Assembly (NCBI GenBank): GCA_030692365.1
Contig: JAUYCC010000079.1
Span: forward strand, 1-47,174
Origin: Pelolinea sp.
GTDB taxonomy: Bacteria > Chloroflexota > Anaerolineae > Anaerolineales > Anaerolineaceae
Direction: 5' to 3'
DNA: 47,174 bases
Part shown: positions 24,823 through 32,525 of the stretch, one piece after another
Layout of the letters: the number at the start of each line of letters is the position of its first letter
Position numbering within the stretch: the stretch's first letter is position 1
Made by a program: the position numbers and the translations under genes
Notes under the pieces: generated by a model
Databases searched by the model: none
The model's input: the letters and a program-made list of their open reading frames with translations, nothing else
What the model was told of the DNA's origin: nothing

Positions 24823-25784
24823 CCGTTAATGTGGCTTTTATCGGATTGGGACAGCTCGGACTTTCTGCAGCACTGGCCCTTGCCGGCCAGAGTAATGAAA
24901 TCCGCCTGACGGGCTGGGACCCCGATCTTGATTCACGGGTGGCTGCGGACAGATACAAGATTTTTACCCCGGTATGCAAACGGGCGCTCGACGCGGTGCG
25001 CGACGCCAACCTGGTCATTCTCGCTCTACCTTCGGATGATGTGCAGCCGACCCTGAAAGTGCTCGGGAGTTCGCTGCGCAGGGATGTGGCTGTGATTGCC
25101 CTATCCCCGCTGCACACCCAAATGCGCCAGTGGGCACAGGAGGCATTGGGAAAGCACACACCATTTATCTCCATCTATCCATCCCCCAACGCGGCTGGTT
25201 TGGAAGAACTTGAATTCGGGCCGGACGCGGCGCGGGCGGATGATTTTGAAAAAAGCCCGGTTTTTATCGCTGGCGCGCATGACGCGCCGCCCGCGATGCT
25301 GGACCTGGCGGTGGATTTCGCTGTCCTGCTTGGCGGGCACCCGGTTTTTACCAGCCCGGAAGAACTGGACGGGCTGATCAGCGCCAACCTGCTGCTGCAT
25401 CAATTGGCGGCTGCTGTTTTAATGAAGACCGCCGCTGAACAGTCTTCCTGGCATGAGGGGAAAGCTATCGCGGGGAAAGCGCTGTTCCACGCCACCCTGC
25501 CTTTAAAGGATTTAACCGATCGCGAAATCATCGGGCTGACCGCAACCTCAAATAGCGAAAATCTGACCAGGCTGCTGGACGGTTTGATCAGGAATTTCAT
25601 CCAGATCAGGGATGACCTGAAAGCCAACGACCTGGGAAGAGTAACAGTTACATACAAAGACGCGCTGGAATTCAGGGAAGACTGGCTGGCGGACCGGCGA
25701 AAACCCCAGAAACCGACGGAAATCGCTTCAAGCATTCCTCGGAAAGAAGAAGCGTTGAAACGCTTTCTGGCGCTGGGAAGATAA
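24819..25784 (+). CDS. Prephenate dehydrogenase-like NAD(P)-binding protein
   Basis: A 321-residue protein with an N-terminal Rossmann fold ('NVAFIGLGQLGLSAALALAG', a GxGxxG motif) and an all-helical C-terminal domain. 'VILALPSDDVQPTL' and 'VIALSPLHTQM' are as in prephenate dehydrogenase/6-phosphogluconate dehydrogenase-like proteins. The catalytic His of TyrA ('HP.aG') appears as 'YPSPNAAG', lacking the His, so classical prephenate dehydrogenase activity is doubtful. It is coupled to the M50 protease by ATGA. The substrate is unknown. Confidence 0.78.
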   Translation: MTVNVAFIGLGQLGLSAALALAGQSNEIRLTGWDPDLDSRVAADRYKIFTPVCKRALDAVRDANLVILALPSDDVQPTLKVLGSSLRRDVAVIALSPLHTQMRQWAQEALGKHTPFISIYPSPNAAGLEELEFGPDAARADDFEKSPVFIAGAHDAPPAMLDLAVDFAVLLGGHPVFTSPEELDGLISANLLLHQLAAAVLMKTAAEQSSWHEGKAIAGKALFHATLPLKDLTDREIIGLTATSNSENLTRLLDGLIRNFIQIRDDLKANDLGRVTVTYKDALEFREDWLADRRKPQKPTEIASSIPRKEEALKRFLALGR

Positions 25785-25792
25785 CTTCCGGT

Positions 25793-26053
25793 ATGCCTGT
25801 CTATTGCTACCTGCTCGAATGCGCTGACGGAAGTTATTACTGTGGATGGGCTAAAGACCTGCACAAGAGGGTGGCGATGCACCACAAGGGCAAAGGCGCC
25901 CGTTATACGCGCATGAAAGCGCCCGTGACGCTGGTTTATTATGAAGAACTGGAAGACCGGCGGGCTGCCATGAAGCGCGAGATCCAGATAAAAAATATGA
26001 GCCACGACCGCAAGCGATCGCTGGCTGAGGGCTTCTCCCAAGATGTCGTTTGA
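25793..26053 (+). CDS. GIY-YIG domain protein (UPF0213/YhbQ-like), second copy
   Basis: An 86-residue paralogue of the protein at 787-1071. The opening 'CYLLECADGSYYCGWAKDL' holds the modified GIY-YIG motif (G-S-Y-Y-C-G). 'KGKGARYTRMKAPVTLVYYEE' and 'AAMKREIQIKNMSHDRK' follow, with the conserved Glu in 'KREIQIK'. It begins 8 bases after the dehydrogenase-like gene and is probably in the same transcript. The fold is certain, the cellular role is not. Confidence 0.85.
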   Translation: MPVYCYLLECADGSYYCGWAKDLHKRVAMHHKGKGARYTRMKAPVTLVYYEELEDRRAAMKREIQIKNMSHDRKRSLAEGFSQDVV

Positions 26054-26134
26054 CTGTTTGTTGATGCGGCTCGAGGGGCTTACGCGGGAAAAGTGGTTTC
26101 GTAGGTTACCCTTCAGGGTGACGGTGCAGAGAAT

Positions 26135-26199
26135 GGTGCGGTAGAACCGCACCCTACCGTTTCTGAATATGGAGGGCGGCCACCCCTGGCCGCCCTCCG
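26135..26199. repeat. Intergenic repeat family C, double hairpin
   Basis: Two adjacent perfect hairpins are visible: GGTGCGG-TAGAA-CCGCACC (26135-26153), then GGAGGGCGGCC-ACCCCT-GGCCGCCCTCC (26172-26199), linked by CTACCGTTTC. A related element with CCACCCCTGG and CCTACCGTTTTC lies at 46189-46276. Confidence 0.8.
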
Positions 26200-26206
26200 C
26201 GTTTTA

Positions 26207-26686
26207 TTGTCATTGCAACACCGCGCTGCGGAAGACCCCCAGTTTGACCATTTCGTCTCAGGCAAAGACTGGTTTGCCTTTAACACCATTTACGGCACCA
26301 GCGAGGAAAAGGCTTTTGTGCGCATGCTCGGCAAGCAGATGGACAAATTGAAAGAACGCTATGACGGCATTTACCTTGTGCGCAATGAAGGCCATTTTGC
26401 CATCTACAATTTCTGCGACGGACAGGCTTTCCAACCTGATTTTGTGCTTTTCCTGCGCGAGAAAAGCGGGGCGATGCTGGCCTATCAGATGTTCATTGAA
26501 CCGAAAGGCAGCTATCTTAAAGAACACGACCACTGGAAAGAAACTTTCCTGAAAGAAATAACGGAAGAGTATAAAGATAAAGTCCTTAAATTCGAAAGCA
26601 AAACCTGGCGCCTGATCGGTGTGCCGTTTTACAACAACGAAGATGAAAACCGCTTCAAGGCAAGTTTTGAGGCGGCGTTAAACTAG
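26207..26686 (+). pseudogene. C-terminal remnant of a type III restriction enzyme (Res) subunit
   Basis: A 160-residue open frame matching only the C-terminal nuclease end of type III Res proteins, which are normally about 900-1000 residues. Visible are 'YDGIYLVRNEGHFAIYNF', 'GQAFQPDFVLFLREKSG' and 'YQMFIEPKGSYLKEHDHW', where D...E-x-K is the PD-(D/E)xK catalytic pattern. The helicase part and the Mod methylase are absent, and a repeat hairpin sits directly upstream. The apparent TTG start at 26207 has no ribosome binding site. It is most likely a decayed restriction locus. Expression as a stand-alone nuclease is possible but unsupported. Confidence 0.75.
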
Positions 26687-26711
26687 ATGGTTTTCAACAA
26701 GGTTAATTTCA

Positions 26712-27488
26712 TCACGGTTTCACGATTATCAGGCCTTTGGACTGGGTTTTCAACTCCTCGATTATCTTCCTGGGAACAAGGTTATCAATGATCACATGAT
26801 CAAACTCATTAATTTTTGCCAGCAGGTACAAGGTGGTCTGTTTGAATTTTGAATTATCCATCAGGATCATCTTTTTTTCGGAATTATCCATCATGGCTCT
26901 TTTTACTGAAATGACCTGCTGCTCATATTCAAAAACCGATCCAGATCTAAAGGAGTGGGGTGAAAGCACCGCAAGGTCGGCATGAATCTTGTTGATGGTA
27001 CTAATGCAAAAATAGCCGTAAGCTGAACGGTATTTTGATTTGTACTCTCCTCCCAATATAATTAAATTAATCCCGGGGATCTTACTGATTTCATTAATGG
27101 ACGGCAAGCAGGATGTTATTACCGTCAAAGATTTGAAATCCGGGAAGTGCTTTATTAAAGGAATGACTGTGGTTGAGTCATCCAAAAAAATGGACATTCC
27201 ATCACTCAAAAAAGTCGCGGCCGCCTTACAGAGCGCTTCTTTTTGAAGCGCGTTAACACGCTCGCGATACCCAAAATCGCTTTCAAAGATGCTGGAAGGC
27301 TGGGCGGACGCGCCCCTTCTGACTTTCTGAATCAGTTGAGAACGCTCCAGGTCGTCCAGGTCACGATGCACTGTCATCCGGCTTATCTTTAATAAAGCCA
27401 TTAGGTCCTCAACTGACGCAAATCCATTCGCAAGCACATATTCCGAAATTTTTGCCTGCCTTTTCTTAACGTCAATGGCTCTACCCAT
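26712..27488 (-). CDS. DeoR/GlpR-family transcriptional regulator
   Basis: A 258-residue sugar-phosphate-responsive regulator. The DeoR-type winged helix spans about residues 8-62 ('VEDLMALLKISRMTVHRDLD'). The effector domain follows, with 'GMSIFLDDSTTVIPLIKHF' and 'LIILGGEYKSKYRSAYGYF', the phosphate-binding fold of DeoRC. It is divergent from the PTS/aminotransferase/aldolase operon with a 365-base gap carrying inverted repeats, so it most likely controls that operon. The inducer would be the phosphorylated substrate or a breakdown product. Confidence 0.92.
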   Translation of the reverse strand: MGRAIDVKKRQAKISEYVLANGFASVEDLMALLKISRMTVHRDLDDLERSQLIQKVRRGASAQPSSIFESDFGYRERVNALQKEALCKAAATFLSDGMSIFLDDSTTVIPLIKHFPDFKSLTVITSCLPSINEISKIPGINLIILGGEYKSKYRSAYGYFCISTINKIHADLAVLSPHSFRSGSVFEYEQQVISVKRAMMDNSEKKMILMDNSKFKQTTLYLLAKINEFDHVIIDNLVPRKIIEELKTQSKGLIIVKP

Positions 27489-27853
27489 ACTAAAATTTCC
27501 TCGTTATGCTGTAAAAAACTGGTATTTCATAATTATTATAGAACATACTTATGATTAAATTATGAGAAAATAGCATTAAATAATGATATTAATCATGAAA
27601 TATACCATAATATATTGACACAAGCACAATAAAAGTGGTATATTAATGACATTCTAATGTAAAGCATTTCTTCATCATTCTAATACAACGATTAACAATT
27701 TATTAACCATGTCAAATATAACAACTGGTAACGATTATTTTTTAGTTACTTTAAATCCGTAAAACTGAAGTCCAGGAGGTGACCTCTATATAAATATAGT
27801 GTTGAATAAAATCACAAATTGTTTTTAAAATCAAAATAAAAGAGAGAGGAAAG
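27489..27853 (+). promoter_or_regulatory. Divergent control region of the PTS/aminotransferase/aldolase locus
   Basis: An AT-rich 365-base gap. A strong promoter is visible: TTGACA at 27615-27620, an 18-base spacer and TATATT at 27639-27644, pointing toward the PTS genes. Upstream are ATGATTAA (27551-27558) and its exact complement TTAATCAT (27589-27596), and a nested ATGAT-ATTA-ATCAT (27583-27596), good candidates for DeoR operators. A leader of about 200 bases follows, with GAGGT-G-ACCTC at 27776-27786. The ATG at 27854 has GAGAGGAAAG in front. Confidence 0.65.
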
Positions 27854-29266
27854 ATGGCTACTATTTTAGATAATCTTTTGCAAGGCATGAGCATGGTTGT
27901 TGCAACCTTTGGCTCAATGATCGTCATCCCGATCATTTTGTTCTTTATCTCACTGGCATTCGGGATCAAAGCCAACAAGGCATTACAGACAGCACTGTTT
28001 GCAGGCATCGGCTTGACCGGTTATTCATTCCTGATTGGTGCCTATCTGCCGATTGTGGCTCCGGTCATTGAGAACATGGTTAAGGAAGCAGGCGTCAACC
28101 TACCCATCATGGATATGGGCTGGCAGGTGACTGCGATCGTGGCTTACTCAACCAGAGCAGGCATGATTTATCTTGCTCTTGGGCTGGTTTTCCAACTGGT
28201 TCTCTTCCTCACCGGCTGGACGAATGTTTTCCAACCCTCGGGGCTTTGGGACCTTTACAGCTACGCGCTTTGGGGCTCGCTGGTCTTCATTATTACCAAT
28301 AACATGTTGTTGTCGGTTGCTTTCATGTTGGTCCTTAACCTGTGGGCAACTACATTCTACGAAATGTTGGCCAAGCGCTGGTCAAAATATTACAAATATC
28401 CGAACTGCATGATCGTTCAGCTGCACAACGTTGATCCTGTGCCTTTCGCGATCTTTAGCAATTGGTTATTAAACAAATTCGGCGCTTACAAGGTCCGCTG
28501 GAAACCGGATGACCTGCGTGATAGACTTGGCTTCATGGGTGATCCTATTGCATTGGGTTTCATTCTGGGTTTTGTTTTGGGCTTCCTCGGAAACATTAAC
28601 CGGCTAGGCACCCTGGCGGCATGGGGTCAAATCATGCTGGTTGCCATGGGAACCGCGGCAGTAATGGCTATTTTCCCCCGCGTGGCTGCAATCTTCGCAC
28701 AGGCGTTCACTCATCTCTCCGCAGCATCCCGCAAATTCGCTGTTGATAAAGGCCGTGAAGAAATTTATATAGGTGTGGATGATGCATCCGGTTATGGTGA
28801 AGCCGCGACTCTGATCACTGGCATTGTGCTTATCCCGGTTGTGCTCCTAATCGCTGCCATTTTGCCCGGCAACAGAGTCCTGCCGCTGGTTGACCTGGTC
28901 GCGATTCCCTTCATAATCCAGTCCTTCATTGCCTTCTCGAATGGCAATATCTTCAAATCCATTCTCTCCGCTGCAATCTGGTTTGTTGGAGGCCTATTAA
29001 TTGCCACAGCCACTTCGCCGATTTTCTCCGACGTATACAATTCAATTGCGACAAACGCCACAGCTGGATCCCTGGTCACAAGTTTTGCCATCATGAACAA
29101 ACCTATTTGGGGCGGCTTTACCTTGTTCGTGATGAACAGCGGATGGCTTGCAGTTGGCGTCCTGTTTGTGGTTTATTTGGTAATGACGCTCTGGTATAAA
29201 AAGAACAAAGTTAAGGTAACTGATTGGCTTGAAAAACAGGCGGAACTTGATGTCGTTGAAGAGTAA
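27854..29266 (+). CDS. PTS transporter IIC component, galactitol (Gat) family
   Basis: A 470-residue membrane permease with about 10-12 helices that moves a sugar or polyol inward while it is phosphorylated. The sequence has the GatC layout: 'FGSMIVIPIILFFISLAFGI' followed by 'KANKALQTALFAGIGLTG', then 'DMGWQVTAIVAYSTRAGMIY' and 'LWDLYSYALWGSLVF'. The separate IIA and IIB genes follow downstream, as in gatABC loci. The substrate cannot be read from the sequence. The neighbouring aminotransferase suggests it is not plain galactitol. It is the first gene of the operon. Confidence 0.93.
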   Translation: MATILDNLLQGMSMVVATFGSMIVIPIILFFISLAFGIKANKALQTALFAGIGLTGYSFLIGAYLPIVAPVIENMVKEAGVNLPIMDMGWQVTAIVAYSTRAGMIYLALGLVFQLVLFLTGWTNVFQPSGLWDLYSYALWGSLVFIITNNMLLSVAFMLVLNLWATTFYEMLAKRWSKYYKYPNCMIVQLHNVDPVPFAIFSNWLLNKFGAYKVRWKPDDLRDRLGFMGDPIALGFILGFVLGFLGNINRLGTLAAWGQIMLVAMGTAAVMAIFPRVAAIFAQAFTHLSAASRKFAVDKGREEIYIGVDDASGYGEAATLITGIVLIPVVLLIAAILPGNRVLPLVDLVAIPFIIQSFIAFSNGNIFKSILSAAIWFVGGLLIATATSPIFSDVYNSIATNATAGSLVTSFAIMNKPIWGGFTLFVMNSGWLAVGVLFVVYLVMTLWYKKNKVKVTDWLEKQAELDVVEE

Positions 29267-29289
29267 TAAGTAAACAGAATATCTGAAAT

Positions 29290-29321
29290 GAGGGCATTCA
29301 AAACAATTATTGGGTGCCCTC
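29290..29321 (+). other. Intercistronic hairpin between PTS IIC and IIA genes
   Basis: GAGGGCA (29290-29296) and TGCCCTC (29315-29321) form a perfect 7-bp stem around an 18-base loop, with AAATTG rather than a T-run after it. It may be an mRNA-processing or stability element that sets different IIC and IIA/IIB levels. Confidence 0.45.
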
Positions 29322-29365
29322 AAATTGAAACAAATACAAATCATTAACGCCCAGGAATTATATTA

Positions 29366-29860
29366 ATGTTAGAAATGGTTATAAGTGAACAACTTGCTGA
29401 AATAGACTTTGAAGCGAAAGACAAAGAAGAGGTTATTAAATTACTGTCAGGCAAGATGGATAAAATGGGTTATGTGGAAGCGGGTTTTGAAGAAGCTGTA
29501 TTAGCCCGCGAGAGGGAATATCCTACGGGTTTACCGACGAAAATCCCGGTTGCCCTTTGCCATGTGGAAGCGGAGTATGTCAACCGCACTGCATTGGCAA
29601 TCGCAACTTTAAAAAAACCGGTTGAATTTCATAATATGGGCGATCCCAAAATGGTATTGCCCGTTGAAATTGTTTTTCTACTTACTATAGTAGATCCCAA
29701 GGAGCAGGTGATCTATTTAAGGAAAATGATGGAAATATTTAAAGATGGCACACTGTTAAAAATGAAAGATGCTCAATCAAAAAAAGAAATTGTGTCAATC
29801 CTCTATAATTATTTCATTGAAGCAGAAGAAAGGAACAAAGATGGTAAAAAAAAGATCTAA
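29366..29860 (+). CDS. PTS IIA component, galactitol/fructose family
   Basis: A 164-residue phosphocarrier that receives phosphate from HPr. The segment 'PTGLPTKIPVALCHVEAEYV' holds the phospho-accepting His66. Most relatives have 'PH' here while this one has 'CH', a small variation. 'LAIATLKKPVEFHNMGDP' and 'FLLTIVDPKEQVIYLRKMM' are typical of the family. AGGA precedes the ATG. It follows the IIC gene after 99 bases and overlaps the IIB gene by 20 bases. Confidence 0.92.
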   Translation: MLEMVISEQLAEIDFEAKDKEEVIKLLSGKMDKMGYVEAGFEEAVLAREREYPTGLPTKIPVALCHVEAEYVNRTALAIATLKKPVEFHNMGDPKMVLPVEIVFLLTIVDPKEQVIYLRKMMEIFKDGTLLKMKDAQSKKEIVSILYNYFIEAEERNKDGKKKI

Positions 29861-30188
29861 AAAAGTTCTTCATGTTTTAGGAGTCTGTGGGGCAGGGACA
29901 GTAACCTCAACCATGCTGGCCATGCGGGTTGAGGATGTATTGGAAGAGGAAGGGATTCGCTGCAGAATTGACGAAATCCGCCCAACCGAAGTCCATACTT
30001 ACCTTGATACCGCTCCAGTGGATCTCATTATTACCTCTTCACCCATACCGGATGTTGAAAAAATCAAGGTGCCCGTTATTAAAGGACACTCTTTATTAAG
30101 TGGTTTTGGTGAGGCGGAAACGATTGAAGAAATCCGAAGGATCGCTAACAAGATTATTGACGATTATGAAGTGGGCTTGAAAAAATAG
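29841..30188 (+). CDS. PTS IIB component, galactitol (GatB) family
   Basis: A 115-residue cytosolic phosphotransfer protein. The active-site loop 'VLGVCGAGTVTSTMLAMRV' places the phosphocysteine at Cys16. 'VDLIITSSPIP' continues the Rossmann-like IIB fold. I chose ATG 29841 (AAAGG about 9 nt upstream). A longer in-frame start at 29769 would add a Lys/Gln-rich stretch with no counterpart in the family. It overlaps the IIA gene end by 20 bases. Confidence 0.92.
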   Translation: MVKKRSKKVLHVLGVCGAGTVTSTMLAMRVEDVLEEEGIRCRIDEIRPTEVHTYLDTAPVDLIITSSPIPDVEKIKVPVIKGHSLLSGFGEAETIEEIRRIANKIIDDYEVGLKK

Positions 30189-30404
30189 CAATTCGATGAG
30201 ATTACGTCTGACAAGAAAATTTCACTATTAAGAAATTGAAGTTTTCTCATCAGGGCAAGTGTTTAGGTTTCATCACCATTTATCAGCATTTTTCAACCTG
30301 TTTATTAACAGGATGGATAAGTATTGCCAATTGAGAGAATGGTTAGAGTCGAAATTAACAAAAAGAACCAGATTGGATAAAGGGTGTAAAACAGGAGTTA
30401 AAAA
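30189..30404 (+). other. Intercistronic region with two hairpins before the aminotransferase gene
   Basis: This 216-base gap within the operon holds an imperfect hairpin (GAAAATTTC ... GAAGTTTTC, about 30211-30247) and a perfect one, CCTGTT-TATT-AACAGG (30297-30312). Neither has a proper T-run. They could separate PTS from enzyme expression. No separate promoter is clear. Confidence 0.4.
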
Positions 30405-31835
30405 GTGGAATATCAGGAAATTATTGACCGAAAGAAAAAAATTGTTACATCAGCGATCAAGGCGATTCCCGATCCAATTATTGCAGATGTAAAAAAAAGG
30501 TATGCGCAAAAATGCAAGCGCTCCGTTCAATATTTTGAACGAGCCAAGCAAGTTATTCCGGCGGGTCTGGAACATAATTTGGGTTTATTACATCCTTACC
30601 CATTAACCATGAAAACCGCCAGCAAAGCCAGCATCTGGGATATTGATGAGAATGAATATGTTGATTACATGATGGCTGGGGGGCCTATCATTTTGGGCCA
30701 TAAATTTCCGCAGTTAGATGAAAAAGTAATCGCCTTAATTGAGAATTACGGCCCTTCGACCGGGTTGACCTGTGAAAGCGAAATCTTGTGCGCTGAAGAA
30801 ATAGCGAAACACATGCCCAGTGTGGAAATGGTCAGGTTTTTGGCCTCAGGCACCGAAGCAGATATGCTGGCAGTCCGTGTAGCCAGGGCGTATACGGGCA
30901 AGAAAAAGATTATTAAGATCGCCGGTTCTTATCACGGCTGGTCTGACCAATTCCTGCTTTCTTCCGATTACCCGGGAACCGGCAACGCACACGCTTCCGG
31001 TATTCCCCAGGATAGTTATGCTCATACTATTGAATTGATGCCTAATGATTTCGAGGGGTTATATCGCCTTTTTGAGGAAAACCGCGACAAAGATGGAATT
31101 GCCGCAATCATCGCTGAACCCACTGGCGGGCACGCGGGTACTTTTCCCAACCATCCAGACTGGAACAAAACGTTGCGCAAGGTTTGCGACGAGTTTGGCG
31201 CGCTGCTGATTTTTGACGAGGTTATCACAGGTTTTCGGTTGGCTCTTGGCGGTGGCCAGGAATACTATAATGTTCTGCCTGACATTACAATTCTTGGAAA
31301 GATCATCACCCATGGTTATCCATCCTGCGGTGCGGTGGCTGGAAGCCGGGAAATTATGTCGGTTTGTCACCCGGGGGGAACACATGGCAAAAAAGCCTTT
31401 ACAGGCGGAACCCTGTCAGCCAATCCCATTTCCACAACAGCAGGTTATTATTCAATTAAGTACATTGAGGAATATGGTGCTATTGACAAAGCATCAGATT
31501 ATGGCGACCGAATCACCAACAAGCTAAACGAACTTTTCGCGACCCGCAAAGATTTGCCTTTCTTTGCCTATAATATCCGCTCTATTATCCATGTTGAAAC
31601 TGCCTGCCCTTCGGGCGCCTTTCTGGTCAGCAAGGATATTGATTCTCAACTGGCAGAACAAAAGCGCCGTGCGAAAGCCGCGGAGGATATTTACATGGCA
31701 TTGCTTGACCAGGGTGTGCTGATGCTGGGAGATTGCAAGCGGATGTATACCTGCATGCAGCATGATGATGCATCCTTGAAAAAGACCTTGAATGCCTGGG
31801 AAAATGTGCTTTCAATGATCCCTGTTGAAGGTTAA
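30405..31835 (+). CDS. Class-III PLP aminotransferase (glutamate-1-semialdehyde aminomutase-like)
   Basis: A 476-residue fold-type-I PLP enzyme. The phosphate loop S-G-T-E-A is at 148-152, the ring-stacking S-Y-H-G at 175-178, the cofactor Asp271 in 'IFDEVITGFR' and the Schiff-base Lys299 in 'ITILGKIITHGYPS'. The late 'KKAFTGGTLSANPIS' is as in HemL-type enzymes. It is about 45 residues longer than HemL at the N-terminus. Its position between a PTS and an aldolase speaks against haem synthesis. It more likely transaminates or moves the amino group of an imported amino sugar. The GTG start is set by AGGAG 7 nt upstream. Confidence 0.9.
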   Translation: MEYQEIIDRKKKIVTSAIKAIPDPIIADVKKRYAQKCKRSVQYFERAKQVIPAGLEHNLGLLHPYPLTMKTASKASIWDIDENEYVDYMMAGGPIILGHKFPQLDEKVIALIENYGPSTGLTCESEILCAEEIAKHMPSVEMVRFLASGTEADMLAVRVARAYTGKKKIIKIAGSYHGWSDQFLLSSDYPGTGNAHASGIPQDSYAHTIELMPNDFEGLYRLFEENRDKDGIAAIIAEPTGGHAGTFPNHPDWNKTLRKVCDEFGALLIFDEVITGFRLALGGGQEYYNVLPDITILGKIITHGYPSCGAVAGSREIMSVCHPGGTHGKKAFTGGTLSANPISTTAGYYSIKYIEEYGAIDKASDYGDRITNKLNELFATRKDLPFFAYNIRSIIHVETACPSGAFLVSKDIDSQLAEQKRRAKAAEDIYMALLDQGVLMLGDCKRMYTCMQHDDASLKKTLNAWENVLSMIPVEG

Positions 31836-31863
31836 ATATTAAAGAAAAAGATCAGGATTAAAA

Positions 31864-32511
31864 ATGAATTACACACAATATCGTAAGGATGTTTACAATA
31901 CTGCGCTTAAACTGGTTGAGGTGGGTTTAATTCGTCTATCATCCGGGAATATTTCCATGCGGCTGCCAGATGGGAATGTGGCAATCACACCTTCTTCTAT
32001 ACCCTATGATGAAATGGATTATAAAGAAATTGTTATTTTGGATATAGATGGCAATATTGTTGACGGCGACCACAAGCCATCTGTCGAGAAAATGCTGCAT
32101 ATCAACGCTTACAAAGCTCGTGAAGATATCAAGGCGGTGATTCATAGCCACTCGATCTATTCCATGGCATTATCGTTGGTAAAACTTGAAATTCCCTTAA
32201 TAAATTCCGAGCTGGTTCCTTTGGGAGCGCCTATTCCCGTAGTTAGCTATATTCTGCCAGGAACAGATTTGCTGGCTGAAAAGGTTGCCGAACCATTTCG
32301 TAATCGGCCGTTGCTTAAGGCAGTGCTGCTTGAAAACCACGGAACAGTGGTGGTAGGAAAGAATTTGAAAGACGCTTTCCAGAACGCGTATAACCTGGAA
32401 ACAGGCGCTGAGGTATACCACAAAGCGCTTCAGACCGGAAAAAAGATCAGGGTCTTGTCGCAATCAGAATTCGAAGAAGTATATAACCGCTATTACAAAG
32501 CAAAACAATAG
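31864..32511 (+). CDS. Class-II aldolase/adducin family (L-fuculose-phosphate aldolase-like)
   Basis: A 215-residue zinc aldolase. All key residues of the FucA type are visible: 'SSGNIS' (26-31) for phosphate binding, the catalytic Glu75 in 'KPSVEKMLH', zinc ligands His94 and His96 in 'VIHSHS', and His159 in 'LLENHGTVVVG'. It is predicted to split a phosphorylated ketose into dihydroxyacetone phosphate and an aldehyde, or a related retro-aldol. It is the last gene of the operon, 28 bases after the aminotransferase gene, and likely cleaves the deaminated sugar phosphate. Confidence 0.92.
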   Translation: MNYTQYRKDVYNTALKLVEVGLIRLSSGNISMRLPDGNVAITPSSIPYDEMDYKEIVILDIDGNIVDGDHKPSVEKMLHINAYKAREDIKAVIHSHSIYSMALSLVKLEIPLINSELVPLGAPIPVVSYILPGTDLLAEKVAEPFRNRPLLKAVLLENHGTVVVGKNLKDAFQNAYNLETGAEVYHKALQTGKKIRVLSQSEFEEVYNRYYKAKQ

Positions 32512-32525
32512 TGGCCGTTTAGTTA

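Noticed and set aside
25400-26152. 250-residue minus-strand ORF
   Set aside because: It runs antisense through the dehydrogenase-like and GIY-YIG genes and has no recognisable motif.
27774-27830. Leader peptide after AGGAGGTGA in the PTS operon leader
   Set aside because: The nearest start (GTG 27799) is 16 bases from the site and the frame has only nine codons, so support is too weak.
30259-30492. 77-residue ORF between the PTS IIB and aminotransferase genes
   Set aside because: It overlaps the aminotransferase start, which has a good AGGAG site, and its basic low-complexity sequence has no motif.
30405-31835. Haem-pathway glutamate-1-semialdehyde aminomutase (hemL)
   Set aside because: It is longer than HemL, no other haem genes are nearby, and it lies in a PTS/aldolase operon under a sugar regulator.
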